Positions 1 through 8,913 of a stretch of DNA of 64,000 nt are shown here, one piece after another. Source of the DNA: Blastomonas sp. SL216 (GTDB lineage Bacteria; Pseudomonadota; Alphaproteobacteria; Sphingomonadales; Sphingomonadaceae). The stretch is from assembly GCA_026625625.1 (NCBI GenBank), contig CP113055.1:1118501-1182500 (forward strand). Direction: 5' to 3'. Below the pieces are notes generated by a model. That model saw nothing but the letters and a program-made list of their open reading frames with translations. It was not told the DNA's origin and did not search any database. Each line of letters starts with the position of its first letter. Position 1 is the first letter of the stretch. The translations under genes and the position numbers were made by a program.

Positions 1-45
1 GAATGCGTCCCAGGCCGATGTCGCGGCAATGTTCGTCGAGGGAAA

Positions 46-122
46 TGGTGCGCCCGACAGGATTCGAACCTGTGGCCCCCAGATTAGGAATCTGATGCTC
101 TATCCTGCTGAGCTACGGGCGC
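46..122 (-). tRNA. tRNA-Arg (anticodon CCU)
   Basis: On the minus strand the sequence folds as a cloverleaf. The acceptor arms GCGCCCG (116-122) and CGGGCGC (50-56) pair perfectly, a TTCGAAT T-loop is present, and the anticodon loop TTCCTAA gives CCT, reading AGG codons. The 3' CCA (46-48) is encoded. It sits downstream of the minus-strand DUF1178 gene. Confidence 0.95.
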
Positions 123-187
123 GCACGGCGCGGGTTTAGCCAAGGCGGTGCAGCAAGGCAACGGCCTTGGCTGCAATCAATCCGCTA

Positions 188-688
188 TCAGTTCTTGATG
201 TCGGGCGGGACTACCGGAAATGGTAAGGGCGCGACGGCCACGCCTTCCTCGATCAGCGCGGCGGCTTCTTTCGCATCGGCCTGGCCGTGGATCAGCGCGT
301 GGTCTTCCTCGCCATAATGCATCGCGCGGGCACGGTCGGCGAAACTGCTGCCGACCCAGGTGGATTTTTCCAGCGCCCTCGCCTGTACCTCTGCCAGGGC
401 CTGGAGCACGGCCTGCACCTTGGCGATATCGGCCGGCGCGGGGGCGTTGCTGACGCTGACCGGAGCCGGATCGCTGGCTGGCGCTTCGATCGTCGCCGGC
501 AGTTGCGCTGCGCGCTGATTGCCCTTGGCGTTGAGCCTGGGCGCCATCACCGCCTTGCTGACCTTGGTCGAACCGCAAAAGGCGCAAGCGACCAGGCCGC
601 GCGCGCGCTGCTCTTCATAAGCCTGGCTCGAGGCGAACCAGACCTCGAACACATGGTCGCTCTCGCACTTCAAGTCATAAACGATCAT
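188..688 (-). CDS. DUF1178 family protein
   Basis: The 166-residue product begins MIVYDLKCESDHVFEVWF, the typical opening of DUF1178 proteins, which are common in alphaproteobacteria and of unknown function. One CxxC-type pair (CAFCGS, about residues 32-36) suggests a small metal site. The start at 688 is chosen because the family opening begins there and because the ATG overlaps the stop of the upstream nitrilase gene as ATGA, implying translational coupling. The middle is Ala/Pro-rich and the C-terminus, ending PPDIKN, is acidic and hydrophobic. The gene order glutaredoxin, nitrilase, DUF1178 suggests one transcript. No function is inferred beyond the family. Confidence 0.9.
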   Translation of the reverse strand: MIVYDLKCESDHVFEVWFASSQAYEEQRARGLVACAFCGSTKVSKAVMAPRLNAKGNQRAAQLPATIEAPASDPAPVSVSNAPAPADIAKVQAVLQALAEVQARALEKSTWVGSSFADRARAMHYGEEDHALIHGQADAKEAAALIEEGVAVAPLPFPVVPPDIKN

Positions 689-1512
689 GGCCGTACCGCT
701 TCGGCCACCGGCCTGCGGTTGGCGATCACCGGAACCCGCGCGCGGACATCGGCGATGCGCGCCAGATCGAGCTCGGCAAAGCCCAGGCCGGGCACCTCGC
801 CCATGTCGAGCAGCACATCGCCCCACGGGTCGATCACCAGGCTGCGGCCATAAGTGCTGCGGCCATCGGCATGCGTCCCGGTCTGCGCGGCAGCAACGAC
901 AAAGCATGCGCTCTCGATCGCCCGCGCCCGCAGCAGCACATGCCAGTGCGCCTGACCGGTGGGCACGGTGAACGCCGCCGGTACCGCAACAATGTCCGCC
1001 CCTGCCCGGCTCAGCGCCGAATAGACAGCGGGAAAGCGGATGTCGTAGCAGATCGACAGACCGAGCACCGCGCCGGGCAGTTGCACCGCCACAGCCCTGT
1101 CGCCGCCTTCATAGACTGAGGATTCGCGCCAGCTTTCTCCGCTCTGCAGATCGACATCGAACAGATGGATCTTGTCATAGCGTGCCGCGATGCTGCCATC
1201 GGGTGCGATCACGACGCCACGGTTGCGCCATTTAGCGTCGGGCAAATCGCCTTTCACGGCAAGCGAACCCAGATGTACCCATATTCCCGCCTCAACCGCC
1301 GCAGAACGGATCGCTGCCAGCACCAGGTCTTCGTCTTCGCTGCGGATCGTCTCCGCCGCCCTCACCCGATTGCGGTCGAGCATGTTCGACATTTCAGGCG
1401 TGAACAGCATGTCCGCCCCGCCCGCCTTCGCATCGCGCACGGCCTGGGCCAGCACGGCCGCATTCTCCGCAGGGTCGAACCCTGCGGTCATCTGCAGGAC
1501 AGCGATTTTCAT
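685..1512 (-). CDS. carbon-nitrogen hydrolase (nitrilase superfamily, Nit-like amidase)
   Basis: The 275-residue product shows the nitrilase-superfamily triad context: a Glu in LFTPEMSN near residue 45, a Lys in YDKIHLFDVD near 115, and Cys in LSICYDIRFP near 155. This matches Nit2/deaminated-glutathione amidase-like enzymes, which hydrolyse small amides in the cytoplasm; the exact substrate is not determined. The ATG at 1512 is preceded by AGGCGG. A GTG at 1533 overlapping the glutaredoxin stop is an in-frame alternative that would add seven residues. It lies between glutaredoxin and DUF1178 in a coupled minus-strand run. A link to glutathione metabolism is plausible from the neighbour but inferred. 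Confidence 0.9.
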   Translation of the reverse strand: MKIAVLQMTAGFDPAENAAVLAQAVRDAKAGGADMLFTPEMSNMLDRNRVRAAETIRSEDEDLVLAAIRSAAVEAGIWVHLGSLAVKGDLPDAKWRNRGVVIAPDGSIAARYDKIHLFDVDLQSGESWRESSVYEGGDRAVAVQLPGAVLGLSICYDIRFPAVYSALSRAGADIVAVPAAFTVPTGQAHWHVLLRARAIESACFVVAAAQTGTHADGRSTYGRSLVIDPWGDVLLDMGEVPGLGFAELDLARIADVRARVPVIANRRPVAEAVRP

Positions 1513-1529
1513 CAACGTACCGCCTGTGC

Positions 1530-1787
1530 TCACAGTCCCAGCAGCGGATCGAGCTTGCCCGCCCGATCGAGCGCGGCAAGATCATCGGACCCGCCGATAT
1601 GCTGTCCATCGATGAATATCTGCGGCACGGTCGTGCGGCCACCGGCGCGGCGGATCATCTCGGCCTTGGGATCACCGCCCATCGATACCTCGACCTCGTC
1701 GAATTCCACGCCCTTGCCGCTCAACAGCGACTTGGCCCGGAAACAATAGGGGCAGGTAAATTTGGTGTAGATTTCGACCTTGGCCAT
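1530..1787 (-). CDS. grxC: glutaredoxin 3 (GrxC)
   Basis: The 85-residue protein has the dithiol site CPYC (residues 12-15, in TKFTCPYCFRAK), the TVPQIF cis-proline motif and the GGSDD glutathione-binding segment. Length and motifs match class I glutaredoxins, cytoplasmic glutathione-dependent disulfide reductases. The start at 1787 is preceded by a strong GGAGGA ribosome-binding site. It is the first gene of a run with the nitrilase-like hydrolase and DUF1178. Confidence 0.95.
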   Translation of the reverse strand: MAKVEIYTKFTCPYCFRAKSLLSGKGVEFDEVEVSMGGDPKAEMIRRAGGRTTVPQIFIDGQHIGGSDDLAALDRAGKLDPLLGL

Positions 1788-1855
1788 GAATGCGTCCTCC
1801 GCCTTCGATATTTGGAGGTTTTGCGCGGAAATGCAACCGTCACGCCACAGGTCTG

Positions 1856-2602
1856 TCACATGGCGAGCCCCTCATCGCCGTCGCGCAGCACCCGTGCCCA
1901 GCAGAAGATCGTCACCTCCGCGGCGCCTGCCTGTTTCAACAGCCTGACACAGGCGCGCGCGGTGGCACCGGTGGTATAGACATCATCGATCAGCAGCACG
2001 TGCCTGCCCTCGATGCGATCGCGCCGGTCGGCGGGAATGGCGAACACCCCGCGCACCGCCTGCCCGCGCTGCTTGCGCGTCATGCCCTTGAGCGGCGGCG
2101 TCGCGCGGACGCGGCGCAGCAGATTGGTTTCCACCCGAAGGCCGCGCGGTCGCGCCAGTTCTCGCGCGATCAGGATCGACTGGTTGAAGCCGCGTCGCCA
2201 CAGCCGCCAGCGGTGCAGCGGAACCGGGATCAGCACGACATTGTCGGCTTCCTCGGGCAGATACCGCTGGAGATGCTGCGCGACCAGCCGCGCCAGGCCG
2301 ATCTTGCCGCCATGCTTGAGCTTGAGCACGATCGACCGCGAAAGGTCGTCATACAATACCGCCGCCCGAATGCCGTCGTGCAGTGGCGGGTCGGCCAGGC
2401 ACTCGGCGCAGACCAGATCGTTATCGCGCCCTTCCGAAAACGGCTTGCCGCAGGACCGGCAGCTCGGATCGCTGATGAAGCGCAATGCATTCCAGCAGTC
2501 GCCGCAGAACTGCAGGTCGTCGTCGACCAGCACGCCGCACCCGGGGCAGCGCGGGGGCAGCACCAGATCGACCAGCGGGCGGAAGGCAGAGCCAAGCGTC
2601 AT
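1856..2602 (-). CDS. ComF family phosphoribosyltransferase-like protein
   Basis: The 248-residue product has an N-terminal zinc-type region with four Cys pairs (CPGC, CGDC, CRSC, CAEC, residues about 19-75). A type I phosphoribosyltransferase fold follows, with the PRPP loop LLIDDVYTTGAT near residues 205-216. This is the ComF/GntX architecture; in naturally competent bacteria ComF takes part in DNA uptake, but many members have no known role. It is divergent from the methyltransferase gene at 2644, with only about 40 bp between the starts. Confidence 0.9.
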   Translation of the reverse strand: MTLGSAFRPLVDLVLPPRCPGCGVLVDDDLQFCGDCWNALRFISDPSCRSCGKPFSEGRDNDLVCAECLADPPLHDGIRAAVLYDDLSRSIVLKLKHGGKIGLARLVAQHLQRYLPEEADNVVLIPVPLHRWRLWRRGFNQSILIARELARPRGLRVETNLLRRVRATPPLKGMTRKQRGQAVRGVFAIPADRRDRIEGRHVLLIDDVYTTGATARACVRLLKQAGAAEVTIFCWARVLRDGDEGLAM

Positions 2603-2643
2603 GCCCTCTTGTCGCGCGGCGCGCGCCCCGGCACAAGGCCGCG

Positions 2644-3516
2644 ATGAGCCAGGATACCGCGCCCCGCATGCTGTTTTCCCCCACCCGCCGCCGCCAGGCG
2701 ATGGCGCGCGGACAGCGGCTGGCAGAGCGGCATGGAGCGTTTCTGGCAGAGCATATGGCCGAAGAGGTAATCGAGCGGCTGCAATGGGTTACGCGCGATT
2801 TTGTCGATGTGCTGGTGCTGGGCATGGCCCCGCCAGCGCTGCTTGCCGCGCTGCACGCCAAGGGCATGCGGGTGACCCATGCCGGCCCGGCGGGCCGCGA
2901 CCTCACTTGCGACGAAGACCATCTGCCCTTCGATCCGGCAGGGTTCGATCTGGTGATCGCGCTGGGCACACTCGACAGCGTCAACGACCTGCCCGGTGCG
3001 CTGATCCAGATCAACCGCGCGCTGCGCCCCGATGGCCTGATGATGGCCGCGATGATCGGCGCAGGTTCGCTGCCCAGGCTCAAGGCGGCAATGCTCGCCG
3101 CTGATGAGGCCGGAGGGCGCGGTGTTGGTGCGCGCATCCATCCGCAAGTCGATGTGCGGGCTGCGGGCGATCTGCTGCAGCGTGCCCGGTTCGCGATGCC
3201 GGTGGCCGATAGCGATACGTTGACCGTGCGCTATTCGTCGCTGCCCGCACTGATCGCCGATCTGCGCGCGCATGGCTGGACCAACACGCTCGTCTCGCCT
3301 GCACCGCCGCTGGGCAAGGCCGGACTGATCGGTGCGCTGCAGGCCTTTGCCGAAGCCGCTGATGCCGATGGCAAGACAGCGGAGCGCTTTGAAATCCTGT
3401 ATCTGAGCGGCTGGGCCCCCTCGCCCGATCAGCCCAAACCGGCCCGGCGCGGCAGTGGGTCTGCATCGCTGGCCAGCGTGCTAGGCAAGGCGAAAAAGAA
3501 TGAGGCCGGGGGCTGA
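2644..3516 (+). CDS. SAM-dependent methyltransferase (BioC/NDUFAF5-like)
   Basis: The 290-residue product begins MSQDTAPRMLFSPTRRRQAM. It has a class I methyltransferase core: VDVLVLGMAPP (motif I region), a DEDHLPFDPAGFDLVIALGTLDSVNDLPGAL-like span typical of Methyltransf_11 proteins, and LRPDGLM before the motif III strand. The N-terminal layout and chain length resemble the NDUFAF5 family, which hydroxylates a complex I arginine in mitochondria; the substrate here is unknown. The ATG at 2644 is preferred because homology starts there and longer frames run into comF. Confidence 0.8.
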   Translation: MSQDTAPRMLFSPTRRRQAMARGQRLAERHGAFLAEHMAEEVIERLQWVTRDFVDVLVLGMAPPALLAALHAKGMRVTHAGPAGRDLTCDEDHLPFDPAGFDLVIALGTLDSVNDLPGALIQINRALRPDGLMMAAMIGAGSLPRLKAAMLAADEAGGRGVGARIHPQVDVRAAGDLLQRARFAMPVADSDTLTVRYSSLPALIADLRAHGWTNTLVSPAPPLGKAGLIGALQAFAEAADADGKTAERFEILYLSGWAPSPDQPKPARRGSGSASLASVLGKAKKNEAGG

Positions 3517-3524
3517 CCCCCGGC
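3505..3524. terminator. bidirectional hairpin between convergent genes
   Basis: Perfect 8-bp arms (GCCGGGGG and CCCCCGGC) around a CTGA loop overlap the methyltransferase stop codon and lie just beyond the helicase stop. There is no T-run, so strength as an intrinsic terminator is uncertain. Confidence 0.6.
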
Positions 3525-3538
3525 ACCGGTCGCGCCGT

Positions 3539-4960
3539 TTATTCGGTGCCGAAGCCGACCGAAAGGAAATCCGGCATCGGTCCGTTCCAGCCATCGTCTG
3601 GACCATCGTCCCTGTCGTCGCGGCGGGTGCGCGAACTCGGCTTGCGACGATCGTCGCGCGGCTTTTCGGTCCGCGGCTTCTCGTCACGGGCCTTATGGTC
3701 GCGCGGCCTGTCTTCGCGGGGCCTGTCGTCGCGAGGCGTCTCTTCGCGGGCCTTGCGCGGCGCGGGCTTGCGCTCTTCGCTGCTCCGGCTGCTGCGACCC
3801 TTGGCGGGGCGTTCGCGCGGCCTTTCGTCCTGCGGCGCGGCTTCGACACCTTCGACCACCACTTCGGGAATGGTCGTGCCGATCAGCTTTTCGATATTGG
3901 CCAGCGCCTCGGCATCTTCTTCGGTGATGAAGGTATATGCCTTGCCGGTTGCGCCTGCGCGACCGGTGCGGCCGATGCGGTGGACATAATCGTCCGGATG
4001 CCAGGGCGCATCGAAATTGAACACATGGCTGACGCCCTTGATGTCTAGCCCGCGCGCGGCAACGTCCGATGCCACCAGGATGTTGATCGTGCCGTCCTTG
4101 AACCGGTCAAGCTCGGCGATGCGGGCGCTCTGTTCCATGTCGCCATGAATCTCGCCCGAATCGAACCCGCCCTGCCGCAGCGCCTTGTTGAGATCGCGCA
4201 CCGTGGACTTGCGGTTGCAGAAGATGATCGCGTTCTGCACGCCGGCATCCAGCATCTGGAACAGCGTGTCGCGCTTGCGCCGCGACGAAACGCGCACCTT
4301 GCCCTGCTCGATCGAGGCATTGGCGCTCGCGGGCCGGGCAACCTCGATATATTTCGGGTTGGACAGGAACTTGTCCGCCAGCTTCTTGATCGGCGGCGGC
4401 ATGGTCGCCGAGAACAGCAGCGTCTGCCGCGTCGCGGGAAGGCGGGTACAGATCGTCTCGATATCGGGGATGAAGCCCATATCGAGCATGCGGTCGGCCT
4501 CGTCGATCACCAGCAGTCCGCAACCGGTCAGCAATATGTTGCCGCGGTCATAGAGATCCATCAGGCGTCCGGGCGTCGCGATCAGCACGTCAACGCCCTT
4601 TTCCAGCGCCTTGACCTGATCGCCCATCGACACGCCACCGATCAGCAGCGCCATCGATAGCTTGTGATACTTGCCGTATTTTTCGAAATTTTCCGCGACC
4701 TGCGCGGCCAGTTCGCGCGTCGGCTCCAGGATCAGCGAGCGCGGCATCCGCGCGCGGCTGCGACCCTCGGCCAGGATGTCGATCATCGGAAGCACGAAGC
4801 TTGCCGTCTTGCCGGTCCCTGTCTGCGCAATGCCGATCAGGTCGCGCATCATCAGCACGGGAGGGATCGCCTGCGCCTGGATCGGCGTCGGCGATGTATA
4901 GCCGGAATCGGTCACCGCCTGTATCAACTTGTCGGAAAGGCCGAGATCGGCAAATATCAT
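3539..4960 (-). CDS. DEAD-box RNA helicase (RhlE-like)
   Basis: The 473-residue protein contains the full DEAD-box set in order: Q motif (YTSPTPIQ), Walker A AQTGTGKT, PTRELA, TPGRLMD, DEAD, SAT, then domain 2 with HGDMEQSAR, ARGLDIKGV and HRIGRTGRAG. A tail of about 90 residues rich in Arg, Asp, Glu and Lys with RPRD-type repeats follows, a common RNA-binding extension in RhlE-type helicases of ribosome assembly and RNA decay. The ATG at 4960 starts MIFADLGLS, the usual family opening; an upstream in-frame start adds only 11 unmatched residues. Confidence 0.93.
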   Translation of the reverse strand: MIFADLGLSDKLIQAVTDSGYTSPTPIQAQAIPPVLMMRDLIGIAQTGTGKTASFVLPMIDILAEGRSRARMPRSLILEPTRELAAQVAENFEKYGKYHKLSMALLIGGVSMGDQVKALEKGVDVLIATPGRLMDLYDRGNILLTGCGLLVIDEADRMLDMGFIPDIETICTRLPATRQTLLFSATMPPPIKKLADKFLSNPKYIEVARPASANASIEQGKVRVSSRRKRDTLFQMLDAGVQNAIIFCNRKSTVRDLNKALRQGGFDSGEIHGDMEQSARIAELDRFKDGTINILVASDVAARGLDIKGVSHVFNFDAPWHPDDYVHRIGRTGRAGATGKAYTFITEEDAEALANIEKLIGTTIPEVVVEGVEAAPQDERPRERPAKGRSSRSSEERKPAPRKAREETPRDDRPREDRPRDHKARDEKPRTEKPRDDRRKPSSRTRRDDRDDGPDDGWNGPMPDFLSVGFGTE

Positions 4961-5093
4961 AGAATATCCGAAATAAAGGCAGTGGCGCGGCACATTTCGT
5001 CACGCCATCGTTGCCGGGCCATTGGCCACGCACGCGCCATGCGCAAACATCGCCGGAAAGTCAACCTTAGTGCGCCGAACGGCGGAGCGACAG

Positions 5094-5630
5094 TCAGTCC
5101 TCTGGGACAAGCTGGCGCAGCTTGTTGACCTCGCATTTGCTGCCCGACCGGGCCTGCAGCAGATCGCGGTCGACGCACAACCGTCCATCGCCGCTGCGCT
5201 CCATGTAAAAGCCCTGATAGAATTCGCGCGCGCTGCACGACCGCTCGAGCTCCGCTTCGATCATCCGCTGATCGCGCATGAACAGCACCAGCATGTCATC
5301 GTTGATCACACGCACGCCCGAGACATCGCGCATCGCAAGGCACTTGCCGACCTTGCGCCGTTCGAATTTCTGCGGTTCGGGTCGGGGCGCGCGACGCGGC
5401 GGCGGCGGCGCGGGCATCAGCGCGGATCGTGAGAAGGACTGGCGCGGAACGCGGATGATGATCCGCTGCTCGATCCGGACCTGCGCAGCAACCTCGGGCG
5501 CCGGGTCGAGCACATCGCCGACCAGTGCGGGCACGGCTGTCTCTGCGTCGCGCGCAGCAACGGGAGGCTCGTCTGCCCATGGCAGCGAGCTGAGCAACAT
5601 CAACCCCAGCAAGGTTTCGACATATGCCAT
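5094..5630 (-). CDS. conserved secreted protein of unknown function
   Basis: The 178-residue product begins with a hydrophobic stretch (VETLLGLMLLSSLPW) that looks like a signal sequence. A proline-rich linker follows (PAPPPPRRAPRPEP, about 73-87), then a C-terminal domain with four Cys (KCLAM, RSCSA, LCVDRD, KCEVN) that could form two disulfides. I do not recognise a named family; the C-terminal domain pattern is the kind seen in uncharacterised sphingomonad periplasmic proteins. It is divergent from the FAD oxidoreductase gene across 195 bp with no other gene. Confidence 0.75.
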   Translation of the reverse strand: MAYVETLLGLMLLSSLPWADEPPVAARDAETAVPALVGDVLDPAPEVAAQVRIEQRIIIRVPRQSFSRSALMPAPPPPRRAPRPEPQKFERRKVGKCLAMRDVSGVRVINDDMLVLFMRDQRMIEAELERSCSAREFYQGFYMERSGDGRLCVDRDLLQARSGSKCEVNKLRQLVPED

Positions 5631-5825
5631 GGCCGCGCGCGGCGATCCTCCAGACCCGTTTACCCCGTCGCTCCCGGGTTAGCCCGGGCGATTGAACCGC
5701 CGATTAACGATGGCGGGGCAGCGCGCGCAAGCCCCGTTTTGTCGCTGACTGTGCCATTTCTGCCACCACGTTTGCGCAGGCTGCACGCGATTGTCGCTCC
5801 GGCTTCGGCGGTGTAACAGACGGTC

Positions 5826-7262
5826 ATGACCGAGACTCTTTCCAACCCTGACCTGATCGACCGCCTTGCATCCCTGCTGGGACCCAAGGGCGTCACCACC
5901 GACGCGACCGATCTGGCGCCCTGGCTGACCGATTGGCGCGGGCGCTATCACGGGGCCGCGCTGGCGATGATCGCCCCTGCCAGCACCGCAGAACTGGCGG
6001 ATGTCGTCAAGCTCGCGGCAGAAACCGGTACGCCCATCGTACCGCAGGGCGGCAACAGCGGCATGGTCGGCGGCGCCACGCCCGACGCCCATGGCGGCGC
6101 GCTGCTGCTCAGCACGCGGCGGATGATCACCATCCGGTCGATCGATCCCGCCGCCCGCACCGTGGTCGCCGAAGCAGGCGTGGTGCTGCAGACGCTGCAT
6201 GAGGCGGTCGCGGCGCAAGGCCTGCGCTTCCCCCTGACGCTGGGCGGCAAGGGTTCGGCAACGGTCGGCGGCCTGGTCTCGACCAATGCGGGCGGCACGC
6301 AGGTCCTGCGCCATGGGACGATGCGTGCGCTGGTCGAGGGGCTGGAGGCGGTGCTGCCCGACGGTTCGATCTATCGCGGCCTGGCGACGCTCAAGAAGGA
6401 CAATCGCGGCTATGACATCCGCCACCTGCTGATCGGCGCGGAAGGCACGCTGGGCATCGTGACCGCCGCAACGCTGAAGCTCGTGCCTGCGCTGATCGAC
6501 CGCGCAGTGGTGTGGGCCGGGGTGGAATCGCCGCTGGCCGCACGCGCGCTGCTGCTGATGCTGGAGGCGCGCGCGGGCCGCGAGATGGAGGGGTTCGAGA
6601 TCGTGCCCCAGCGCTGCCTGAACAATGTGCTGCACCACATCCCCGGCACCCGCGCGCCCCTGGCCAGCGCGCATCCCTGGCATGTGCTGATCGAATTTGC
6701 GCGCGACGACGCTGCGGCCAGCCCGCCGCAGGAACTGGCAGAAGCGCTGATGGCCAAAGCGTTCGACAAGGGCCTGGTGCAGGATGCCGCGATATCCTCA
6801 AGCGAATCGCAGGCCGAGGCCTTCTGGAAGCTGCGCGATTCCATTTCGGAAGCCGAGCGTGCGGAAGGCGCGGCGATGCAGCACGATATCAGCGTGCCGG
6901 TCGCCGATATGCCGCGCTTCATCATCGAGGCGGGGGCCGAGGTGGAAGCCCGCTTCCCCGGCACCGAGGTAGCCGCCTTCGGGCATATGGGTGACGGCAA
7001 TGTCCACTTTCATGTTGCAGCCCCCAAGGGTGCGGATCGCGCCACCTGGCCGGACAATCCTGGCAAGGAAATCAGTGGCTTCGTCCATGATCTGGTGGTG
7101 GCTGCGGGCGGATCGATCAGCGCCGAGCACGGCATCGGCCAGATGAAGCGCGACGAACTGGCCCGGCTCAGCGATCCTGCACGCACCATGGCGCTGCGCG
7201 CGATCAAGCAGGCGATGGACCCCAGGGGCATCATGAACCCGGGCAAACTTGTTCCGCTTTGA
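5826..7262 (+). CDS. FAD-binding oxidoreductase (D-2-hydroxyglutarate/D-lactate dehydrogenase type)
   Basis: The 478-residue protein has a PCMH-type FAD domain (PQGGNSGMVGG near residues 75-85, GGLVSTNAGG, GAEGTLGIVT) and a C-terminal cap with the metal-binding HMGDGNVHFH motif near 396 and SAEHGIGQMK near 435. This is the D2HGDH/glycolate oxidase GlcD/D-lactate dehydrogenase family, which oxidises D-2-hydroxyacids and passes electrons to a carrier such as ETF or a cytochrome. The substrate cannot be fixed from sequence. It appears monocistronic. Confidence 0.88.
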   Translation: MTETLSNPDLIDRLASLLGPKGVTTDATDLAPWLTDWRGRYHGAALAMIAPASTAELADVVKLAAETGTPIVPQGGNSGMVGGATPDAHGGALLLSTRRMITIRSIDPAARTVVAEAGVVLQTLHEAVAAQGLRFPLTLGGKGSATVGGLVSTNAGGTQVLRHGTMRALVEGLEAVLPDGSIYRGLATLKKDNRGYDIRHLLIGAEGTLGIVTAATLKLVPALIDRAVVWAGVESPLAARALLLMLEARAGREMEGFEIVPQRCLNNVLHHIPGTRAPLASAHPWHVLIEFARDDAAASPPQELAEALMAKAFDKGLVQDAAISSSESQAEAFWKLRDSISEAERAEGAAMQHDISVPVADMPRFIIEAGAEVEARFPGTEVAAFGHMGDGNVHFHVAAPKGADRATWPDNPGKEISGFVHDLVVAAGGSISAEHGIGQMKRDELARLSDPARTMALRAIKQAMDPRGIMNPGKLVPL

Positions 7263-7365
7263 TCTGCGCCGAACGTGCAGTCCCTCTTGCGCAGGGCCGA
7301 TGCGCAACTTAAGGCGCTTTTTCCGGTTTTACCGATAAAATCACAATGTCAGCGGAGAATAATTC

Positions 7366-8151
7366 ATGGCCAGTGCGCCGCAAGCCACCAACCTGCCGGT
7401 CCTTTTCAACGACCTGGTGCCGCTCAATTCGCAGGACCATGCAAAGTTCCGCTCGCGGACGCTGGAAGGTGCGCATTTCCTGAAGAACCAGCACGCCATT
7501 CCGCTGACCGCCGAGGAATTCTCGCAGGCCCAGCGTCATTATCCGATCATCTTCTCGGCTGGCCCCGATCCCGTGCCGCTGGCGCTGATGGGCATGAACG
7601 AAGGCGTGAACGTCTATCTCGACGATGACGGCAAGTACCGCAAGCCGGCCTATGTGCCTGCCTATGTCCGCCGCTACCCCTTCATGCTGGCGCGCCTGCG
7701 TCCGGATTCGCAGGAGCTGTCGCTCTGCTTCGATCCGACCTGCGAAGCGCTGGGTGAATTCGAGGAAGGCGAAGCGCTGTTCGACGGCGACCAGCCGAGC
7801 GAGACCACCAAGAACATCCTGTCGTTCTGCGAAGATTTCGAGCGCGCCGTTCAGGGCACCGCCTTCTTCATGGAAGAGCTCAAGAAGCACGACCTGCTGA
7901 TGGACGGCGAACTGAAGATCGAGCACCCCACCCTGGCCCAGCCCTTCGTCTATCAGGGCTTCCAGATGGTGAACGAGGAAAAGCTGCGCGAACTGCGCGG
8001 TGACGAGCTGCGCAAGCTGAACCAGAACGGCGCTCTGCCGCTGATCTATGCGCACCTGTTCTCGCTGCAGGTGATGCGCGACCTGTTCGCCCAGCAGGCT
8101 GCCGACGGTAAGGTACCGAACCTGCCGGCACAGGCTGGCACGGTCAACTGA
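7366..8151 (+). CDS. SapC family protein
   Basis: The 261-residue product has the SapC (PF07277) pattern: an N-terminal HYPIIFSAGPDPVPLALMGM segment, the YVPAYVRRYPFML motif near residues 98-110, and ELSLCFDP. SapC was named in Campylobacter surface-array loci, but the family is widespread in alphaproteobacteria with no established role there. An AGCGGAG ribosome-binding site precedes the ATG. It is convergent with moaE. Confidence 0.88.
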   Translation: MASAPQATNLPVLFNDLVPLNSQDHAKFRSRTLEGAHFLKNQHAIPLTAEEFSQAQRHYPIIFSAGPDPVPLALMGMNEGVNVYLDDDGKYRKPAYVPAYVRRYPFMLARLRPDSQELSLCFDPTCEALGEFEEGEALFDGDQPSETTKNILSFCEDFERAVQGTAFFMEELKKHDLLMDGELKIEHPTLAQPFVYQGFQMVNEEKLRELRGDELRKLNQNGALPLIYAHLFSLQVMRDLFAQQAADGKVPNLPAQAGTVN

Positions 8152-8168
8152 TCGCATGCAATGCTCAG

Positions 8169-8192
8169 CGGGCGCTGATCGATCAGCGCCCG
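8169..8192. terminator. 24-bp perfect palindrome between sapC and moaE
   Basis: The arms CGGGCGCTGATC and GATCAGCGCCCG are exact complements with no spacer. The palindrome lies 18 bp past the sapC stop and overlaps the moaE stop, so it could end transcription from both convergent genes. No T-run is present. Confidence 0.55.
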
Positions 8193-8656
8193 TCTGACGG
8201 ATGATCCCACCGCGCGGCGTCGGCATAGTCCGCGTCGCGCGGTTCGATCCACGTCTTCCCGCCTGCGCCAGTTTCGCTTTTCCAGAACAGCGCGCGGCTC
8301 TTCAGGTAGTCCATCAGATAGTCCGCTGCCTCGAACGCGGCGCGGCGATGTGCGCTCGCAGTCGCGACCAGCACGATCGGGTCATGCGGCGCCATGTCCC
8401 CCACCCGGTGGATGACCAGCACCGCCTCCAACGCCCAGCGCTCCGCGGCATCGTCCAGCATCGCCTCGATCCCGCGTTCGGTCATGCCGGGATAATGCTG
8501 CAGGCTGAGCGTGCTGACCTGGCCGTCTTCGCTCGACGGGCGGACCTGCCCGGTAAATGTCACGACCGCGCCCGATTGCGTCAGTGCACTGCGGAACGCT
8601 GCAATCTCGGCCTCGGGATCAAAGGCTTGGTCGGCAATGCGGACTTGCCTCAGCAT
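8183..8656 (-). CDS. moaE: molybdopterin synthase catalytic subunit MoaE
   Basis: The 157-residue protein carries MoaE signatures: GAVVTFTGQVR near residue 30, LQHYPGM, VIHRVGDM and, near the C-terminus, the Lys-containing KSRALFWKSE. MoaE with thiocarboxylated MoaD converts cPMP to molybdopterin. The chosen ATG (8656) lies one base past the moaD stop (TGACATG). A GTG at 8668, overlapping moaD by 11 bp, is an alternative start. It is the last gene of moaA-moaD-moaE. Confidence 0.93.
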   Translation of the reverse strand: MLRQVRIADQAFDPEAEIAAFRSALTQSGAVVTFTGQVRPSSEDGQVSTLSLQHYPGMTERGIEAMLDDAAERWALEAVLVIHRVGDMAPHDPIVLVATASAHRRAAFEAADYLMDYLKSRALFWKSETGAGGKTWIEPRDADYADAARWDHPSDGR

Positions 8657-8657
8657 G

Positions 8658-8906
8658 TCAGCCGCCACTTACCGGGGGCAGAAAGGCCAGCTCGTCATCC
8701 TGTTCGACCAGCGCCTCGGCATCGACGATCATCCCGCCCAGCGCATAGCGCACGCGGCTCTCCAGCAGCGCGCTGCCCAGCAGCGGATCGCTGGCTTCCA
8801 GCACCGCGATCAGCTCGCGCACCGAATGCGGATGCGACAGGTCCAGGGTCCGTTCGATGCCGCCGGCCAGATCACCGAGCCGCCCGAAAAACAGCAGTTT
8901 CGCCAT
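8658..8906 (-). CDS. moaD: molybdopterin synthase sulfur carrier subunit MoaD
   Basis: The 82-residue ubiquitin-fold protein ends in the diagnostic Gly-Gly (LPPVSGG), which is adenylated and thiocarboxylated to carry sulfur for molybdopterin synthesis. The N-terminal MAKLLFFGRLGDLAG strand matches MoaD. It sits between moaA (7-bp gap) and moaE (1-bp gap) in a tight operon. Confidence 0.95.
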   Translation of the reverse strand: MAKLLFFGRLGDLAGGIERTLDLSHPHSVRELIAVLEASDPLLGSALLESRVRYALGGMIVDAEALVEQDDELAFLPPVSGG

Positions 8907-8913
8907 GGCGCAA